Part shown: piece after piece, positions 1 through 7,183 of the stretch
Layout of the letters: every line of letters starts with the position of its first letter
How positions within the stretch are numbered: position 1 is the first letter of the stretch
NCBI GenBank assembly: GCA_023395515.1
Contig: JAEWZB010000060.1
Location: forward strand, 1-32,792
DNA: 32,792 nt
Direction: 5' to 3'
Source: Bacillota bacterium
GTDB taxonomy: Bacteria; Bacillota; Syntrophomonadia; Syntrophomonadales; Syntrophomonadaceae
Translations under genes and position numbers: made by a program
Notes under the pieces: model-generated
Seen by the model: only the letters and a program-made list of their open reading frames with translations
The model's database searches: none
What the model was told of the DNA's origin: nothing

Positions 1-5
1 CTAAA

Positions 6-74
6 ATCTATATAAGAACTTGGTTGAAGTCGTACCATATGTACTTGACCTGTAAGCTAAGGTTTTATATAGAT
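6..74 (+). repeat. Inverted repeat / hairpin at window start
   Basis: A perfect 10-bp inverted repeat (positions 6-15 and 65-74, arms ATCTATATAA / TTATATAGAT) encloses further short complementary segments: CTTGG near 19 with CTAAG near 57, and two GTAC tetramers flanking CATAT near 32-44. It could be a folded RNA or a DNA operator. The left edge of the window may cut a larger element. It overlaps the candidate promoter at 45-73, so the two readings compete. The function is unknown. Confidence 0.4.
45..73 (+). promoter_or_regulatory. Possible sigma-A promoter for a small RNA
   Basis: TTGACC at 45-50 and TATAGA at 68-73 are 17 nt apart and resemble a vegetative promoter. Transcription would start near 80 and could run to the terminator at 257-283, giving an RNA of about 200 nt. 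The prediction rests only on motif match and spacing. Confidence 0.3.
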
Positions 75-79
75 CAGTT

Positions 80-283
80 TTATCTAAGTTGAAAAGACTC
101 TGATTATAGAGATTTATATATATGCTAGAACTAGTCTTGCTGGGTTAAGGTGAGTTTTTATAATACTCACCCTATGTGTTGTGTGAAGTTTGAATAATTC
201 TCACTTTATAAATACGTGGGTTGGATTATAGTGAACTAATGGGCGTCTTCTGAGGTAAACCGGGTTTTTAACTCGGTTTTTTT
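80..283 (+). ncRNA. Candidate structured small RNA upstream of rny
   Basis: This stretch has no convincing ORF but contains complementary segments that could form a rod: AAGAC (94-98) with GTCTT (245-249), ATTTATA (112-118) with TATAAAT (207-213), and a local hairpin GGTGAGT (149-155) / ACTCACC (165-171). It ends in an intrinsic terminator and has a promoter-like sequence about 200 nt earlier. Size and shape are loosely reminiscent of 6S RNA, but I could not match it to a known family. It could instead be the 3' untranslated region of a gene left of the window. Confidence 0.35.
257..283 (+). terminator. Intrinsic terminator
   Basis: AAACCGGGT (257-265), loop TTTTA and ACTCGGTTT (271-279) form a 9-bp stem with one G-T pair, followed by a T run to 283. 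It separates upstream transcription from the rny leader. Confidence 0.8.
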
Positions 284-309
284 ATTTTACTATTATAAGG
301 TATGAGGTT

Positions 310-363
310 TTATAATGAGGCGGGTATAAGAAAATGGCCTATGCCAACCCAGGCTCATTATAA
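310..363 (+). other. Structured rny leader hairpin
   Basis: A three-tier inverted repeat lies between the upstream terminator and rny. TTATAATGAG (310-319) pairs perfectly with CTCATTATAA (354-363), GGGT (322-325) with ACCC (347-350), and TGGC (335-338) with GCCA (343-346). No T tract follows, so it is not a normal terminator. It could be a 5' UTR structure acting on rny expression, or an operator. The left arm contains a TATAAT hexamer that may itself be a -10 box. Confidence 0.5.
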
Positions 364-426
364 CCGAATTTTCAAAAATGGAACCGTAAAATTATCAAGG
401 CATTATTTTTAAGGGAGGTGACACAT

Positions 427-1968
427 ATTAATACACTAGTAAGCTTTATTGTAATTACTTTTTCTTTAGCTGTTGGTCTTACTGCTGGTTATTATGGCAG
501 ACGTCTGATAGCCGAAAGCAGAATTGGTGCTGCTGAGGAAGAAGCAGCTCGAATAATTGATGACGCTAACAAGGAAGCAGAAGGCAAAAGCAAGGAACTG
601 CTTCTGGAAGCTAAAGATGAGATACATCGGAATCGGCAAGAGGCGGAAAAGGATATTAGAGAAAGACGCAGAGAGCTAGACCGGATTGAAAGGCGTATTA
701 TTCAAAAAGAAGAGATGTTAGACAAGAAGTCGGACAATATGGAGAAAAAAGAACAATTTATCCATGATAAAGAAAAAGAAATAGAAAGATCTCAACAAGA
801 TTTAGAAATAATACGAACCCAACAACTCAAAGAATTGGAGAGACTGTCCGGTTTAACTTCTGAAGAAGCCAAGGAAATACTATTATACAATGTGGAACAA
901 CAAATCAGACAAGAAACGGCCATAATGATTAAGAGCATTGAAGCTGAAGCTAAAGAAGAGGCTGATAAAAAGGCTAAAAACATTGTGTCTTTAGCTATAC
1001 AGAAATGTGCGGCTGATGTAGTCTCGGAAACTACAGTATCAGTAGTAGCTCTGCCTAATGATGAAATGAAAGGCAGAATTATTGGCCGGGAAGGAAGAAA
1101 TATAAGAACTTTCGAAACTTTATCCGGTGTGGATCTAATTATTGATGATACTCCGGAAGCCGTTATTTTATCATCCTTCGAGCCTATTCGCCGGGAAATT
1201 GCCCGGGTGGCCCTGGAAAACCTGGTATCTGACGGGAGAATTCACCCGGCTAGAATTGAAGAAATGATAGAAAAGGCTAAGAAAGAAATCGACCAGGAGA
1301 TTCGGGAGCTAGGCGAACAAGCTGCTTTTGAAGTAGGTGTTCATGGTCTGCATCCTGAACTAGTAAAACTATTAGGCAGATTAAAATACCGTACCAGTTA
1401 TGGACAAAATGTGTTAAATCACTCTATTGAGGTGGCACATCTGGCCGGGGTTATGGCTTCTGAACTTGAGGTTGATGTAATGCTGGCTAAAAGAGCCGGT
1501 CTTTTGCATGACATCGGCAAGGCTATAGACCATGAGGTCAGCGGTCCCCATATCGAAATTGGTGTGGATTTAGCTAAGAAGTACCGAGAAAGCAAAGACG
1601 TTATTCATGCTATTGCTGCCCACCATGGTGATATAGAACCAGAATCTATTGAAGCAGTTTTGGTGCAAGCGGCTGATGCCATATCGGCTTCCCGTCCGGG
1701 AGCCCGTCGTGAAACTCTGGAAGCATATATTAAGAGGCTGGAAAAACTCGAAAATCTAGCCGAATCTTTTGACGGTGTGGACAGAACTTTTGCTATTCAA
1801 GCCGGTCGTGAAGTAAGAATAATGGTAAAACCCGAAGAAATAGATGATTTGCAAGCTATTAACTTATCACGGGAAATTGCTAGAAAAGTAGAACAAGATT
1901 TAGATTACCCCGGTCAGATTAAGGTAGTAGTTTTAAGAGAAACTAGAGCAGTGGAATACGCTAAATAA
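427..1968 (+). CDS. rny: Ribonuclease Y
   Basis: Membrane-anchored endoribonuclease that initiates decay and processing of many mRNAs in Gram-positive bacteria. The 513-residue protein has the family order: an N-terminal hydrophobic anchor (about residues 4-22), a long charged coiled coil to about residue 200, a KH RNA-binding domain (motif GRIIGREGRNIRTFE), and an HD phosphohydrolase domain with the metal-binding HD pair in LLHDIGKAIDHE. A GTG at 418 lies inside the SD AAGGGAGGTGA, so it cannot be the start. With normal spacing, initiation falls on ATT at 427, eight bases after GGAGG, and no ATG, GTG or TTG is available nearby. The neighbour ymdB encodes a known partner in developmental regulation in B. 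subtilis. The product assignment is very sure; the AUU start is inferred. Confidence 0.96.
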   Translation: MNTLVSFIVITFSLAVGLTAGYYGRRLIAESRIGAAEEEAARIIDDANKEAEGKSKELLLEAKDEIHRNRQEAEKDIRERRRELDRIERRIIQKEEMLDKKSDNMEKKEQFIHDKEKEIERSQQDLEIIRTQQLKELERLSGLTSEEAKEILLYNVEQQIRQETAIMIKSIEAEAKEEADKKAKNIVSLAIQKCAADVVSETTVSVVALPNDEMKGRIIGREGRNIRTFETLSGVDLIIDDTPEAVILSSFEPIRREIARVALENLVSDGRIHPARIEEMIEKAKKEIDQEIRELGEQAAFEVGVHGLHPELVKLLGRLKYRTSYGQNVLNHSIEVAHLAGVMASELEVDVMLAKRAGLLHDIGKAIDHEVSGPHIEIGVDLAKKYRESKDVIHAIAAHHGDIEPESIEAVLVQAADAISASRPGARRETLEAYIKRLEKLENLAESFDGVDRTFAIQAGREVRIMVKPEEIDDLQAINLSREIARKVEQDLDYPGQIKVVVLRETRAVEYAK

Positions 1969-1989
1969 GCTTAAGCTATTTAAATAAAG

Positions 1990-2023
1990 AAAAACAGGGT
2001 TTGACCCTGTTTTTCTTGTTTTT
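1990..2023 (+). terminator. Terminator after rny
   Basis: An 11-bp perfect stem, AAAAACAGGGT (1990-2000) and ACCCTGTTTTT (2004-2014), has a 3-nt loop and is followed by further T-rich sequence. The A-rich 5' arm could make it work in both directions. Confidence 0.85.
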
Positions 2024-2053
2024 CTATTATTTACAAATAGCTTAAGGAAGGAG

Positions 2054-2085
2054 TTTATTAAGCTTCTGCCGAAGGGTTTAATAAA
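2054..2085 (+). other. Hairpin just upstream of the 2108 gene
   Basis: TTTATTAA (2054-2061) pairs with TTAATAAA (2078-2085), and CTTC (2063-2066) with GAAG (2071-2074), leaving a TGCC tetraloop. It sits directly before the SD AAAAAGGAGAAG and is preceded by a second purine-rich AAGGAAGGAG. There is no T tract, so it may be an mRNA-stabilising or translation-modulating 5' structure. Confidence 0.45.
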
Positions 2086-2107
2086 TATCCAAAAAGGAGA
2101 AGATTAA

Positions 2108-2590
2108 GTGAAAAGAGATAAAGGTCTAGATTTAATAGCTATGTCTTTAGATTATCCCGAACTAAATATGGTAAAATATGATGGAGTTAACAATGTTATA
2201 ATATTTGAATTAGCGGCTCATAACGAAGAAGCAGAATTACAGGATAATTTTATTAGTCAACTAAAAAAATGTTTAGAACTTTATTATAAACTTAATATGA
2301 TTAAGCCTGATACAGTACATATTGAAGTTAAAAATAATACTAATATAAGCTTTATTCGTTTACATCGTGATATTAAAACGGTGGACAGTGAGGAACTAAA
2401 GCTGTTTATTCATGTGGCTCATAATTATTGGGGCAACTGTTTAATAAAAGATGATTGCCAATATGAGTCACTGATAAATAAAAACTCTTGGCGCAGAAAC
2501 CTAATTGACCAGATTGGCAAGGAAATAAGCCGTAATAGCAGTTATCTGGTCTATCGTCAGCATGGCAAGGTAGTTGTCCATAATAGATAA
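2108..2590 (+). CDS. Hypothetical protein between rny and ymdB
   Basis: I do not recognise this 160-residue protein. It starts at GTG 2108, after the SD AAAAAGGAG. It has no signal peptide or membrane segment. It is mixed alpha/beta in character with many charged and Asn residues, and an aromatic/His-rich patch (HVAHNYWGN, about residues 107-115) followed by a basic C-terminal region. It ends 14 bases before the ymdB start and is probably co-transcribed with it. Its position between two RNA-turnover/development genes is only suggestive. Codon usage looks like that of its neighbours. Confidence 0.75.
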   Translation: MKRDKGLDLIAMSLDYPELNMVKYDGVNNVIIFELAAHNEEAELQDNFISQLKKCLELYYKLNMIKPDTVHIEVKNNTNISFIRLHRDIKTVDSEELKLFIHVAHNYWGNCLIKDDCQYESLINKNSWRRNLIDQIGKEISRNSSYLVYRQHGKVVVHNR

Positions 2591-2604
2591 AATGGAGGTA
2601 AATC

Positions 2605-3387
2605 TTGAATATTCTTGTTGTAGGTGACATTGTCGGAAAACCAGGCCGTAGAGCGATAAAGGAAGTATTATCTGGGATACAAAAACAGTATAATATTGAA
2701 TTTACCATAGCTAATGCCGAGAATGCAGCAGGGGGCCGGGGTTTAACTAAAGATGTTATGGCCGAGTTATTAAGTGCGAATATAGATGTCTTAACTATGG
2801 GTAACCATGTTTGGGATAATAAAGATATTTTTTCTTTTATTGATAATGAGCATAGATTAATTAGACCGGCTAACTATCCTGATGATTGTCCCGGTCAAGG
2901 CTACCATATTTATACGGCCGGGTTTAATATAAATGTGGCGGTAATTAACTTATCAGGCCGGGTATTTTTATCATCTTTAGACTGCCCCTTTAGAAAATTA
3001 GATGAAATACTCGAAGATATTAAAAATAAGGCTGATTTAATTATTGTGGATTTTCACGCTGAAGCAACCTCAGAGAAGTTAGCGATAGCTTATTATGCAG
3101 ATGGAAGGGTATCGGCCTTATTAGGAACCCATACTCATATTCAGACGGCTGATGAAAAGATCCTTCCTCAAGGAACAGCTTATATTACTGATTTAGGCAT
3201 GACTGGACCCGTTGACTCTATTTTAGGCATGGAAAAGGAAGCTATAATTGAAAAGTTCCTGACCCAAAGGCCGGCGCGATTTGAAGTAGCTGCAGGTGCA
3301 GCTCAATTACAAGGTGTAATTCTGGAAATAGATGATAACTCCCTCAAAGTGCAAAAAATTAGTCGAGTATCACGTATTATCGACTAA
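2605..3387 (+). CDS. ymdB: YmdB family phosphodiesterase/metallophosphoesterase
   Basis: Calcineurin-like metallophosphoesterase of the YmdB (TIGR00282) family. In B. subtilis YmdB is a cyclic-nucleotide phosphodiesterase needed for biofilm formation and the motility switch. The 260-residue protein has the ordered metal-binding motifs: VVGDIVGKPGR at the N-terminus, NAENAAGG (about residue 38), GNHVWDN (about 67), DFHAEATSEK (about 149) and GTHTHIQTAD (about 174). The start is TTG 2605, after TGGAGG. It shows the rny-ymdB-spoVS order known from Bacillus, with one unknown gene inserted. The family assignment is firm; the exact substrate is not visible from sequence. Confidence 0.94.
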   Translation: MNILVVGDIVGKPGRRAIKEVLSGIQKQYNIEFTIANAENAAGGRGLTKDVMAELLSANIDVLTMGNHVWDNKDIFSFIDNEHRLIRPANYPDDCPGQGYHIYTAGFNINVAVINLSGRVFLSSLDCPFRKLDEILEDIKNKADLIIVDFHAEATSEKLAIAYYADGRVSALLGTHTHIQTADEKILPQGTAYITDLGMTGPVDSILGMEKEAIIEKFLTQRPARFEVAAGAAQLQGVILEIDDNSLKVQKISRVSRIID

Positions 3388-3419
3388 ATTGAAAATTTAT
3401 CCAAACCTTGCTACAGAAA

Positions 3420-3448
3420 GCAGGAATTACTTAAAATTATTAGAATAT
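3420..3448 (+). promoter_or_regulatory. Sigma-H-type promoter for spoVS
   Basis: GCAGGAATT (3420-3428) matches the sigma-H -35 consensus RNAGGAWWW fully. After 11 nt, TTAGAATAT (3440-3448) matches the -10 consensus RNNGAATWW except for the first base. spoVS of B. subtilis is known to be sigma-H dependent. The predicted start of transcription is about 45-50 bases before the spoVS ATG. Confidence 0.6.
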
Positions 3449-3504
3449 ACTTCTATAGAGCAGAAAATCTAATAATTTTTACATTATTTGAGGGGGTTAG
3501 TTTG

Positions 3505-3765
3505 ATGGAAGTGTTAAAGGTTTCAGCTAAATCTAGTCCAAATTCAGTGGCAGGAGCGCTCGCCGGGGTTTTGAGGGAAAAGGGAGCCGCAGAAATTCAA
3601 GCTATTGGGGCAGGTGCAATTAATCAAGCTATTAAAGCAATTGCTATTGCCAGGGGATTTGTAGCACCTAGTGGAATGGATCTCATTTGTATTCCGGCAT
3701 TTACTGATATAATGATTGATGGTGAAGAAAGAACTGCTATTAAATTAATTATTGAGCCAAGATAG
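3505..3765 (+). CDS. spoVS: Stage V sporulation protein S
   Basis: Small (86-residue) Alba-like nucleic-acid-binding protein required for normal sporulation and spore-coat assembly in Bacillus, widely conserved in spore formers. The protein is near-canonical throughout: MEVLKVSAKSSPNSVAGALAG at the N-terminus, a Gly/Ala-rich centre with AIGAGAINQAIKAIAIARGF, and IDGEERTAIKLIIEP near the end. The start is ATG 3505, after GAGGGGG; a TTG three bases upstream is less likely. It has its own sigma-H-like promoter and is followed by a terminator, so it can be expressed alone. Together with ymdB and rny it marks the organism as a spore-forming Firmicute. Confidence 0.97.
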   Translation: MEVLKVSAKSSPNSVAGALAGVLREKGAAEIQAIGAGAINQAIKAIAIARGFVAPSGMDLICIPAFTDIMIDGEERTAIKLIIEPR

Positions 3766-3797
3766 TTTTAATCCTAATTAATTCTGTTTTTAACCAT

Positions 3798-3821
3798 AAC
3801 CTGCTTTATAGCAGGTTTTTT
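3798..3821 (+). terminator. Terminator after spoVS
   Basis: AACCTGCT (3798-3805), loop TTAT and AGCAGGTT (3810-3817) form an 8-bp perfect stem, followed by a T run to 3821. Confidence 0.88.
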
Positions 3822-3880
3822 ATTTATATCATCAAAAGTATAATAATCAAAAAGATGATTTTAATAAGGAGGACTTTATT

Positions 3881-4813
3881 ATAAGTAAGATAATAGACTT
3901 ACACTGTGACACCATATCAATTTTAACGGAAAAAAATATGCCGTTATATTCTAATTCAGCTCATTTTGATTTAAAACGGGCCCGGGAAGCAGGAATCATT
4001 ATTCAGTTTTTTGCTTTGTTTACCAATTCTGTTGATCAGAGTACCAGCTTAAGAAATATTTTATTACAGATAGAGAAGTTCCACTGCGAGCTAGCCCTTA
4101 ATGAAGCTTACCTTTATTTAATTACTAATTATGCTGATATTGAAAAAAATCAATTAAATGATAAGATAGGGGCGGTCCTGCACCTGGAAGGGGCGGAAGC
4201 TATAGGAAAAGATCTGGAATTATTAAGACTAATGCATAAGTTAGGCTTGCGTAGTATGGGTCTTACCTGGAATAACCGCAATTTATTAGCCGATGGTATT
4301 GGTGAAGGTGATGAGGCCGGAGGTTTAAGCAAGTTAGGCAAGCAGGTTTTAAAAGAGATGGAACAGCTGGGCATGTTATTAGATTTGTCCCATATTTCAG
4401 AACCGGCGTATTTTGAGGTCTTTGATTATTATGATAAACCTATTATGGTGACTCATAGCAATGCACGCCAACTTTGTTCCCATAAAAGAAATTTGACTGA
4501 CCGGCAATTACAAGTATTAGCGCAAAATGATGGGGTAGTAGGAGTTAATCAAGTTAGCTTTTTTACCAGCTCTGATGCGGGAGCCGATATTAATAAATTG
4601 ATAGATCATATTAAATATATTGCTGATAAGGTGGGAATCAGGCATGTGGCCCTGGGATCAGATTTTGACGGAGCTGATAGTATTATTATGTCAGGAGTAG
4701 AGGAATATAAATCTTGGACCGAACTTTTATTAAACTGTGGATTTCTGCCCCCGGAAATTGAGATGATCCTTCACCAAAACGCCGGGCGCGTCATCAAAAG
4801 GGTTTTAAGCTAA
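3881..4813 (+). CDS. Membrane dipeptidase (peptidase M19) family protein
   Basis: Zinc-dependent dipeptidase of the renal-dipeptidase M19 family, which cleaves dipeptides including those with D-residues. Motifs in order: IIDLHCDT at the extreme N-terminus (the HxD metal ligands), HLEGAE (about residue 88), LTWNNRN, LDLSHIS, VTHSNAR and a following CSHKRNL, GVVGVN, and ALGSDFDGA. The essential HCD motif lies upstream of the first ATG (3938), so that ATG would give a truncated, inactive protein. The SD AAGGAGG (3866-3872) points to ATA at 3881, eight bases on, giving a 310-residue product starting (M)SKIIDLHCDT. No ATG, GTG or TTG lies in the right place. The gene is followed closely by a PHP phosphoesterase. 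The family is sure; the start codon is inferred; the physiological substrate is unknown. Confidence 0.9.
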   Translation: MSKIIDLHCDTISILTEKNMPLYSNSAHFDLKRAREAGIIIQFFALFTNSVDQSTSLRNILLQIEKFHCELALNEAYLYLITNYADIEKNQLNDKIGAVLHLEGAEAIGKDLELLRLMHKLGLRSMGLTWNNRNLLADGIGEGDEAGGLSKLGKQVLKEMEQLGMLLDLSHISEPAYFEVFDYYDKPIMVTHSNARQLCSHKRNLTDRQLQVLAQNDGVVGVNQVSFFTSSDAGADINKLIDHIKYIADKVGIRHVALGSDFDGADSIIMSGVEEYKSWTELLLNCGFLPPEIEMILHQNAGRVIKRVLS

Positions 4814-4835
4814 ATTTATGACAGGAGACAAAAAT

Positions 4836-5672
4836 ATGTATGACCTACACATCCATACCAAGGCTTCCGACGGTATACTTTCTTCCTCAGAAGTTATTGA
4901 TTATGCCATTAGTATAGGCTTAAGGGGTATATCAATTACTGATCATGATACCATAGATGGATTAGAAGTTGCCCAAAATTATATACAACAAATCAATACT
5001 TACTTAAAATTTGTGCCGGGGATAGAGTTAAATACTGATTATAATGACTCGGAAGTGCATATTTTAGGATATTTTATTGATTACTTAAATCAACCTATGT
5101 TAACCAGGCTTATGGAGTTAAGACAATCCCGTTATGAAAGAGCTAAAAAGATGATCGAAAAGCTGCATAATATGGGTTTGGTGATTAATTTAGATACCGT
5201 TAAAAAACTGGCCGCCGGGGATTTAATTGGCCGGCCTCACATTGCTCAAGCTTTAATGGATAAAGGCTATGTCTTTTCTATAAAGGAAGCATTTGATAAA
5301 TATATTAGTAAAGGCCGACCGGCTTATGTCCCCCGTTATAAATTTTTACCTGATGAGGCTATCCGTATAATTCATGGAGCTGGGGGTATTGCGGTACTAG
5401 CCCATCCCGGTCTAATTAAAAACACTAATGTAGTAAACGAAATTATAACTATGGGCATAGAAGGAATAGAAGTTTATTATCCTGAACACCATCCACTGCA
5501 AATCGACTATTATCTAAAATTATGTAAAAATAAAAAACTATTAGTAACCGGGGGATCAGATTTTCATGGCAGCAGCTCTGGAGATAGTCGCAGCCGGTTA
5601 GGATGTGCAGGAATAAATGAGGAACTTTTTACGAAACTTATTAATTGTCATAAAGAAAGAAAATGTTGGTAA
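4836..5672 (+). CDS. PHP-domain metal-dependent phosphoesterase (YciV/RNase AM-like)
   Basis: A 278-residue PHP-domain protein. Ordered metal-ligand motifs are DLHIHTKASDG (residues 3-13), SITDHDT (about 35-41), PGIELNTDY (about 66-74), GRPHIAQAL, LAHPGLI and GSDFHG near the C-terminus. Relatives include E. coli RNase AM (YciV/TrpH), which removes nucleotides from 5' RNA ends and hydrolyses 3',5'-nucleotide bisphosphates; the exact activity here is inferred. I chose ATG 4836, spaced normally after ACAGGAGA, over ATG 4818, which lies upstream of that SD. It follows the dipeptidase with a short gap and is likely co-transcribed. Confidence 0.88.
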   Translation: MYDLHIHTKASDGILSSSEVIDYAISIGLRGISITDHDTIDGLEVAQNYIQQINTYLKFVPGIELNTDYNDSEVHILGYFIDYLNQPMLTRLMELRQSRYERAKKMIEKLHNMGLVINLDTVKKLAAGDLIGRPHIAQALMDKGYVFSIKEAFDKYISKGRPAYVPRYKFLPDEAIRIIHGAGGIAVLAHPGLIKNTNVVNEIITMGIEGIEVYYPEHHPLQIDYYLKLCKNKKLLVTGGSDFHGSSSGDSRSRLGCAGINEELFTKLINCHKERKCW

Positions 5673-5718
5673 AAAAATCAATAGAAATGCAGGAATATTT
5701 ACTGATGGTGTAGAATTA

Positions 5719-5751
5719 ACCAACTGTTGGCAAATCATGCGAAGGGTTGGT
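5719..5751 (+). other. Small hairpin near the start of the NlpC/P60 gene
   Basis: ACCAAC (5719-5724) is complementary to GTTGGT (5746-5751), which overlaps the weak SD-like AGGGTTGG before ATG 5759. If formed, it could limit ribosome access. The stem is only 6 bp and this is speculative. Confidence 0.25.
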
Positions 5752-5758
5752 AATTTTA

Positions 5759-6622
5759 ATGAAGAAATTTGCTGGAATAGTAATTGCAACATTATTTTTT
5801 CTACATCTAAGTGGGACAAGTATTTATGCTAACGAAATTTACATAGTAAAATCAGGTGACACCTTATGGCAAATAGCACAAATTAACGGAACAACTACAG
5901 ATAATTTAATTAGACTTAATAACCTCAAAAACGACTTTCTTAATATAGGACAACAATTAATAGTAAAAGAAAGCCCCCCGGTAAAAACGGATAGCCCTTC
6001 AACTTCTGCTACTACGGAACCAACCTCAACCTTACCTGCTGATACTAACAATATTCTTGTAGTGCAATCAGGCGATAATCTATGGCAAATAGCTCACCAT
6101 AATAATGTTTCAGTAGATAGCTTAATGGAAATCAACAATTTAACTTCAGATGCTTTGCAGGTTGGACAGGAACTAATAATACCATTAGAAGCAGTGCCAG
6201 CGGTAGCGGTACAAGATATACCGGTGAACCCTTCCCGGGCTGGTATGCCTATTAGTGGTGACAGAATTATTCAAGCTGCTGCCGGGTATTTAGGTGCCCC
6301 TTATAGATACGGAGGTTCAAGTCCCTCGGGATTTGATTGTTCAGGTTTTACCAGTTATGTATTTAATATTTTTAATATTAAGCTTAACCGGACCGCAGCA
6401 TCACAATATAGCCACGGAGTAGCTGTGGCCAAAGAAGATTTGCAGATCGGGGATCTAGTCTTTTTTGCTGGCGGAGGCAGTATTGACCATGTAGGTATTT
6501 ACAGCGGAGAGGGTAAATTCATACATTCTAGTTCACCCCGCAGCGGTGGAGTTATTTATTCTGCCCTTAGTGAAAGCTATTATGCTAAATCCTACGTAGG
6601 TGCTAGAAGGGTAATAAATTAA
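5759..6622 (+). CDS. Secreted LysM-NlpC/P60 cell-wall endopeptidase
   Basis: Exported peptidoglycan hydrolase of 287 residues. A signal peptide (about residues 1-24, KK followed by a hydrophobic stretch and a YAN cleavage region) is followed by two LysM peptidoglycan-binding repeats (starting YIVKSGDTLWQIA and LVVQSGDNLWQIA). They are separated by a Thr/Ser/Pro linker. A C-terminal NlpC/P60 domain has catalytic Cys194 (FDCSGF), His244 (DHVGIY) and His256 (IHSSS). Such enzymes cut the gamma-D-Glu-diamino acid bond in stem peptides. The start is ATG 5759, because an upstream TTG at 5747 would precede the signal peptide with no SD. It could act with the upstream dipeptidase in cell-wall peptide turnover; that link is inferred. 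Confidence 0.92.
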   Translation: MKKFAGIVIATLFFLHLSGTSIYANEIYIVKSGDTLWQIAQINGTTTDNLIRLNNLKNDFLNIGQQLIVKESPPVKTDSPSTSATTEPTSTLPADTNNILVVQSGDNLWQIAHHNNVSVDSLMEINNLTSDALQVGQELIIPLEAVPAVAVQDIPVNPSRAGMPISGDRIIQAAAGYLGAPYRYGGSSPSGFDCSGFTSYVFNIFNIKLNRTAASQYSHGVAVAKEDLQIGDLVFFAGGGSIDHVGIYSGEGKFIHSSSPRSGGVIYSALSESYYAKSYVGARRVIN

Positions 6623-6636
6623 ATTGGGGGATTAGT

Positions 6637-7020
6637 ATGGAAGATTTAGAGTTACTCGGCATACCTTCTACGGTGGTGGGTAGTAAGGAATGGAAAGAGT
6701 TAGAGGAAAAAGAATATAGTATAGGCCCGGATGCTTTATTGGATGAGTTACTGGAAAAGAGAAACTGGTCCAATACGGAAATAGCTTGGGTATTAAAACG
6801 TATGATATATTTTTACGGCAGAAAAGATGCATTACTCTTAAAAGCGCCGCCGGAACGGATCTTTATGAACTTGATAGATGTTTTAAGATCTTTTTATTTA
6901 ATAATTGATTTAACTAATCCAGATCTAGATGACAATATAAATAGTTACCTAAGCAGTAAACTGGCTGATTCTACATGGGGAATTAACACCAGGACCAGAG
7001 ATTACCTGCATAAATTTTAA
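6637..7020 (+). CDS. Hypothetical protein
   Basis: An unrecognised 127-residue protein starting at ATG 6637, after GGGGGATT, and 14 bases downstream of the NlpC/P60 gene, with which it is probably co-transcribed. It is acidic at the N-terminus (MEDLELLGIPSTVVGSKEW) and predicted largely helical. It has an aromatic segment around RMIYFYGRKD and no cysteines, signal peptide or membrane span. A strong terminator follows. No function can be assigned. Confidence 0.75.
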   Translation: MEDLELLGIPSTVVGSKEWKELEEKEYSIGPDALLDELLEKRNWSNTEIAWVLKRMIYFYGRKDALLLKAPPERIFMNLIDVLRSFYLIIDLTNPDLDDNINSYLSSKLADSTWGINTRTRDYLHKF

Positions 7021-7076
7021 CTATGTTCTTGTGTAACTGTATGGGTACTAAAAAAACTATTATTAAGTACATATCT

Positions 7077-7100
7077 AAACCGCTAAGCTAGCGGTTTTTT
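7077..7100 (+). terminator. Intrinsic terminator
   Basis: AAACCGCTA (7077-7085) and TAGCGGTTT (7089-7097) form a 9-bp perfect stem with a 3-nt loop, followed by a T run to 7100. It ends the dipeptidase/NlpC transcription unit. Confidence 0.9.
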
Positions 7101-7183
7101 GTAAATTTTTAGCAGGATAACAAGATTTTGTGCCGAATAAAAAAAGATTACTTAATTTTCGTGGGGCTCGGGGGATGCAAATA

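Noticed and set aside
1..283. tRNA, tmRNA or T-box in the leading non-coding region
   Set aside because: No CCA-ending acceptor stem, T-loop signature or T-box sequence was found.
310..363. Intrinsic terminator before rny
   Set aside because: The stem is followed by mixed sequence, not a U tract.
5673..5758. c-di-AMP (ydaO) riboswitch before the NlpC/P60 gene
   Set aside because: The gap of 86 bases is too short and lacks the conserved ydaO blocks; only a 6-bp hairpin is seen.
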